Position numbers and translations under genes: made by a program
From: Elysia crispata
Taxonomy: Eukaryota > Mollusca > Gastropoda > Plakobranchidae
Length of the DNA stretch: 64,000 nt
Direction: 5' to 3'
Assembly (NCBI GenBank): GCA_033675545.1
Contig: JAWDGP010000459.1
Coordinates: forward strand, 100,001-164,000
Notes under the pieces: model-generated
What the model was told of the DNA's origin: nothing
The model's input: only the letters and a program-made list of their open reading frames with translations
Databases searched by the model: none
Part shown: one piece after another, positions 61,432 to 64,000 of the stretch
Layout of the letters: each line of letters opens with the position of its first letter
How positions within the stretch are numbered: the stretch's first letter is position 1

Positions 61432-61515
61432 CTAAAATATTACTCGATTTCTGATTCCAAAACCACACATTATTTATACCTGGCAACCATTTCCTGTGTT
61501 TTGTGTACATTGGAT
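61432..61515 (-). promoter_or_regulatory. Candidate CEP104 promoter and noncoding first exon
   Basis: On the minus strand, in order: CCAAT (61513-61509), ATGGTTGCCAGG (half of an RFX X-box, 61490-61479), TATAAATA (61478-61471), then a strong donor TTTTAG/GTAAGT with the exon ending at 61432. This could supply the spliced 5' leader implied at 53857. Entirely inferential: the TATA-to-donor distance would leave a very short exon unless transcription starts further upstream. Confidence 0.3.
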
Positions 61516-62034
61516 AAAAATGGCGCAACTAACATCTCGCCAAGCGAGAGTAGATCTTGAAGCTAGGGTTGTAAAGATGAGACTTTTTTTTTTTGTCTCG
61601 AATGAACATTTTATTTTTCTTGAAGAAAAATTCTTGCTTGGCTATAAATAAATATTATTTTTCAAAGAAAAAGGTATTTACCACAAAATTAGGATTACCC
61701 AGAAGCACTAACTTCGATAAGTCCCGGGCATTTTCGCAATAGACAATACGCCGAATAAATTTCAACGACAGTTACCTTCCTTGAACTGCTGACAAACACA
61801 GCCTAAACCTAAGCTTAATAGTTAGTGTAGCAGAAATCACTGTTCAGAGACGGAAAATAATAAATTTTGTAACTTGGCTTTGAGCAATTATTTTGTACGT
61901 TAAATCCGGATATTTAAAGGAATAAAGAGGTAAACTTTTTTTCATTTAAAAAAAACAAACACATTTATGGGGCTCCGTGACAACAATGGAATTGAGGTGT
62001 TATCGCATGCCGAGATTTCTTTAATATCGTCGGT

Positions 62035-62039
<5 letters not shown>

Positions 62040-62122
<83 letters not shown>
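62040..62122 (+). repeat. (TC)n array
   Basis: About 82 bp of CT repeats, the reverse complement of the GA array 160 bp away. Confidence 0.97.
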
Positions 62123-62127
<5 letters not shown>

Positions 62128-62279
62128 GTATCTCTGCCTTAAGTGAAAGAGAATTTGGATAATTAAATCTATAAGGTGCCATGAATTTCAGTTTGGAGGT
62201 GGGTTATAATCCATCTTTAAAATTTCATCAGTAACTCGAGACTTTTGCAAAACAATATTACTACATGAGCATAACAAAC

Positions 62280-62383
<104 letters not shown>

Positions 62384-62823
62384 TGGGCACACAAACAGAA
62401 AGCCATACACCGGATGTTATAAACAAGGGCGATATTGTTGCTAGACTGAGGTTAAATAAACTGTTATGTTGCTAAGGCTGAACGGGAAACTTCCAGTCTC
62501 ATTTGTCTGTGTTTCCCATACTTGTAAATTATGTACCATCTGCGGTGTATCAAAACTAGAGCATAACTTGGAAACATTTTTCCTTTGCGTTTTCGTGAGC
62601 AATAGACATAGATTTAGATCTAGGCTAGATCGTTACACCTGGGAGATTCTTGCAAATAATTATAATGAAATTCAGATCTAGACAGGATTTTAAGTGTATA
62701 TTTATTTAGAATGCATATTCGACCTGCATTTTGATCTGCCAGGATCAGTATACCAAGAGGTTAAAGAAAAAAATAAAGATAAGTAATTAATTTAGATTAA
62801 AAAATGCACTTGAAAATTCATTT

Positions 62824-62825
<2 letters not shown>

Positions 62826-62907
<82 letters not shown>

Positions 62908-62926
62908 CAGTAGCAGCAGTATTTGT

Positions 62927-63000
<74 letters not shown>

Positions 63001-63018
63001 CAGTAGTATAGTAGCAGT

Positions 63019-63062
<44 letters not shown>

Positions 63063-63073
63063 TAGCAGTAGTA

Positions 63074-63142
<69 letters not shown>

Positions 63143-63160
63143 AAAGTGATCGTAGTAGTT

Positions 63161-63215
<55 letters not shown>

Positions 63216-63252
63216 GAGGAGGGGGAGTAATAGGAGTAGTAGAAGTAGTAGC

Positions 63253-63344
<92 letters not shown>

Positions 63345-63352
63345 CAGTTGTT
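62826..63352 (+). repeat. (TAG)n/(CAG)n compound array
   Basis: About 525 bp of TAG repeats with blocks of CAG (62930-62952, 63018-63048) and rarer variants. Immediately 5' of an RTE LINE fragment. Confidence 0.96.
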
Positions 63353-63399
63353 GTAGTACTTATAGTAACAGCAGCAATAGTAATAACTGGCGTTTATGT

Positions 63400-64000
63400 A
63401 TTTTATTTATGAGTGATCTTGTTGTTTCAGCTTCGAAATGGTTACAAAAGGAATGAAAGGACAGACAATGCGACATATTTTTTTGGCCATGACATATGTG
63501 TCCTCAATAACCTGTCATATGTACACATGGGTACAACAAATGCAATCTACATCCTTCGAGTTCGAACTAAAATTGAACGAGCTGCTATGGAAGTTCAAAA
63601 ATAGGTATATGTGTGCCTCTTTAAGTAACTACACCAAGGCATTTGACAGAGAACAACATGGTGAGATAAACACACAGTTTACATAGTTGAAGATGGATGG
63701 AAGATATAGTGATGAAAAACATACCGTGGGTACAGAAAGAAGCAATGCGAGTTCATGAGGAAATCAGCTCATTAAAAAAAAAAAATAAAGGCAAGGGTGA
63801 ATGCTTTCCCAAGACCTTTTCTCTCTCTACAGTGAAATGATAACGTGAAACCGAGAAGGATATCCAGGTTTTATAGTTGGAGGACATACAACTTGTGATA
63901 CGCTGATAAAGTGATAGCACTGCATTAATTGCAGAAAATAAAGAAGACTTGCAACAATAATTAGACATTGTTAAAGGAGAAACCAGAAAGAAAGGGTTGG
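63400..64000 (+). pseudogene. RTE-type LINE, third copy, runs off the window
   Basis: Plus-strand translation gives GTTNAIYILRVRTKIERA (63530-63585) and YTKAFDRE with RT motif A (63631-63654), matching the RT part of the copy at 39.4-41.8 kb. Further on, LSQDLFSLYSEM is followed by a degenerate YAD (63898 on) in place of YADD. Many stops. The element continues past the right edge. Confidence 0.8.

Noticed and set aside
61519-61650. Plus-strand frame starting MAQLTSRQARVDLEARV as a divergent gene's first exon
   Set aside because: The ATG context is reasonable, but no good splice donor or continuing exon could be found, and no family was recognised.
62804-63412. 200-codon frame of poly-Ser and poly-Val
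   Set aside because: Produced by TAG/CAG repeats. No codon structure or homologous domain outside the repeat. Same for 21256-21643.

Overview
The window is animal genomic DNA: AT-rich, intron-rich, and full of simple repeats and decayed retroelements. The repeat content (RTE-type LINEs, a Penelope-like fragment, a gypsy element of unusual domain order, very long (GA)n and (TAG)n arrays, frequent AGATCT palindromes) looks like a mollusc, most likely a gastropod. That placement is inference, because no ribosomal or mitochondrial marker is present.

One host gene dominates. On the minus strand I could assemble a complete coding sequence for CEP104, the ciliary-tip / distal-centriole protein. It has 25 coding exons from the ATG at 53816 to a TAA ending at 7664, about 46 kb, with GT-AG junctions and matching phases throughout, and predicts 871 residues (the human protein is about 925). 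Domain order is as expected: jelly-roll, coiled coil, proline-rich linker, TOG array, second coiled coil, basic linker, four-zinc-finger array. The 5' UTR appears to be spliced just upstream of the ATG. A possible noncoding first exon and divergent promoter lie near 61.4-61.5 kb.

The rest is mobile or repetitive. 1-3.0 kb: a decayed LINE (+) interrupted by a (GA)n array, then a Penelope-like fragment (-). 3.2-7.6 kb: simple repeats, short tandem duplications and one copy of a dispersed repeat. 9.7-15.2 kb (inside the last-but-one intron): a nearly complete gypsy-type LTR retrotransposon with a 5-bp target duplication, a proline-tRNA primer site and the order gag-PR-IN(zinc domain only)-RT-RNase H. 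17.6-18.0 and 30.1-31.2 kb: two pogo/Tigger-like non-autonomous DNA elements. 23.5-24.1 and 41.8-42.2 kb: old LTRs related to the gypsy element. 32.3-32.9 kb: a fold-back repeat. 39.4-41.8, 43.8-44.3 and 63.4-64.0 kb: three copies of one RTE-type LINE. 46.5-47.8 kb: a THAP/P-element-like transposase remnant. 54.8-55.0 and 37.1-37.3 kb: possible tRNA-derived SINEs. 55.6-58.1 kb: integrase end and probable 3' LTR of a second gypsy family.

No tRNA or rRNA genes, CRISPR arrays or operons are visible. All transposon coding regions carry stops, frameshifts or deletions, so CEP104 is the only gene here that I think encodes an intact protein. I found no clear new biological system. The most unusual items are the rearranged and partly deleted gypsy element, the fold-back repeat family, and the CEP104 tail without its usual EB-binding motif.
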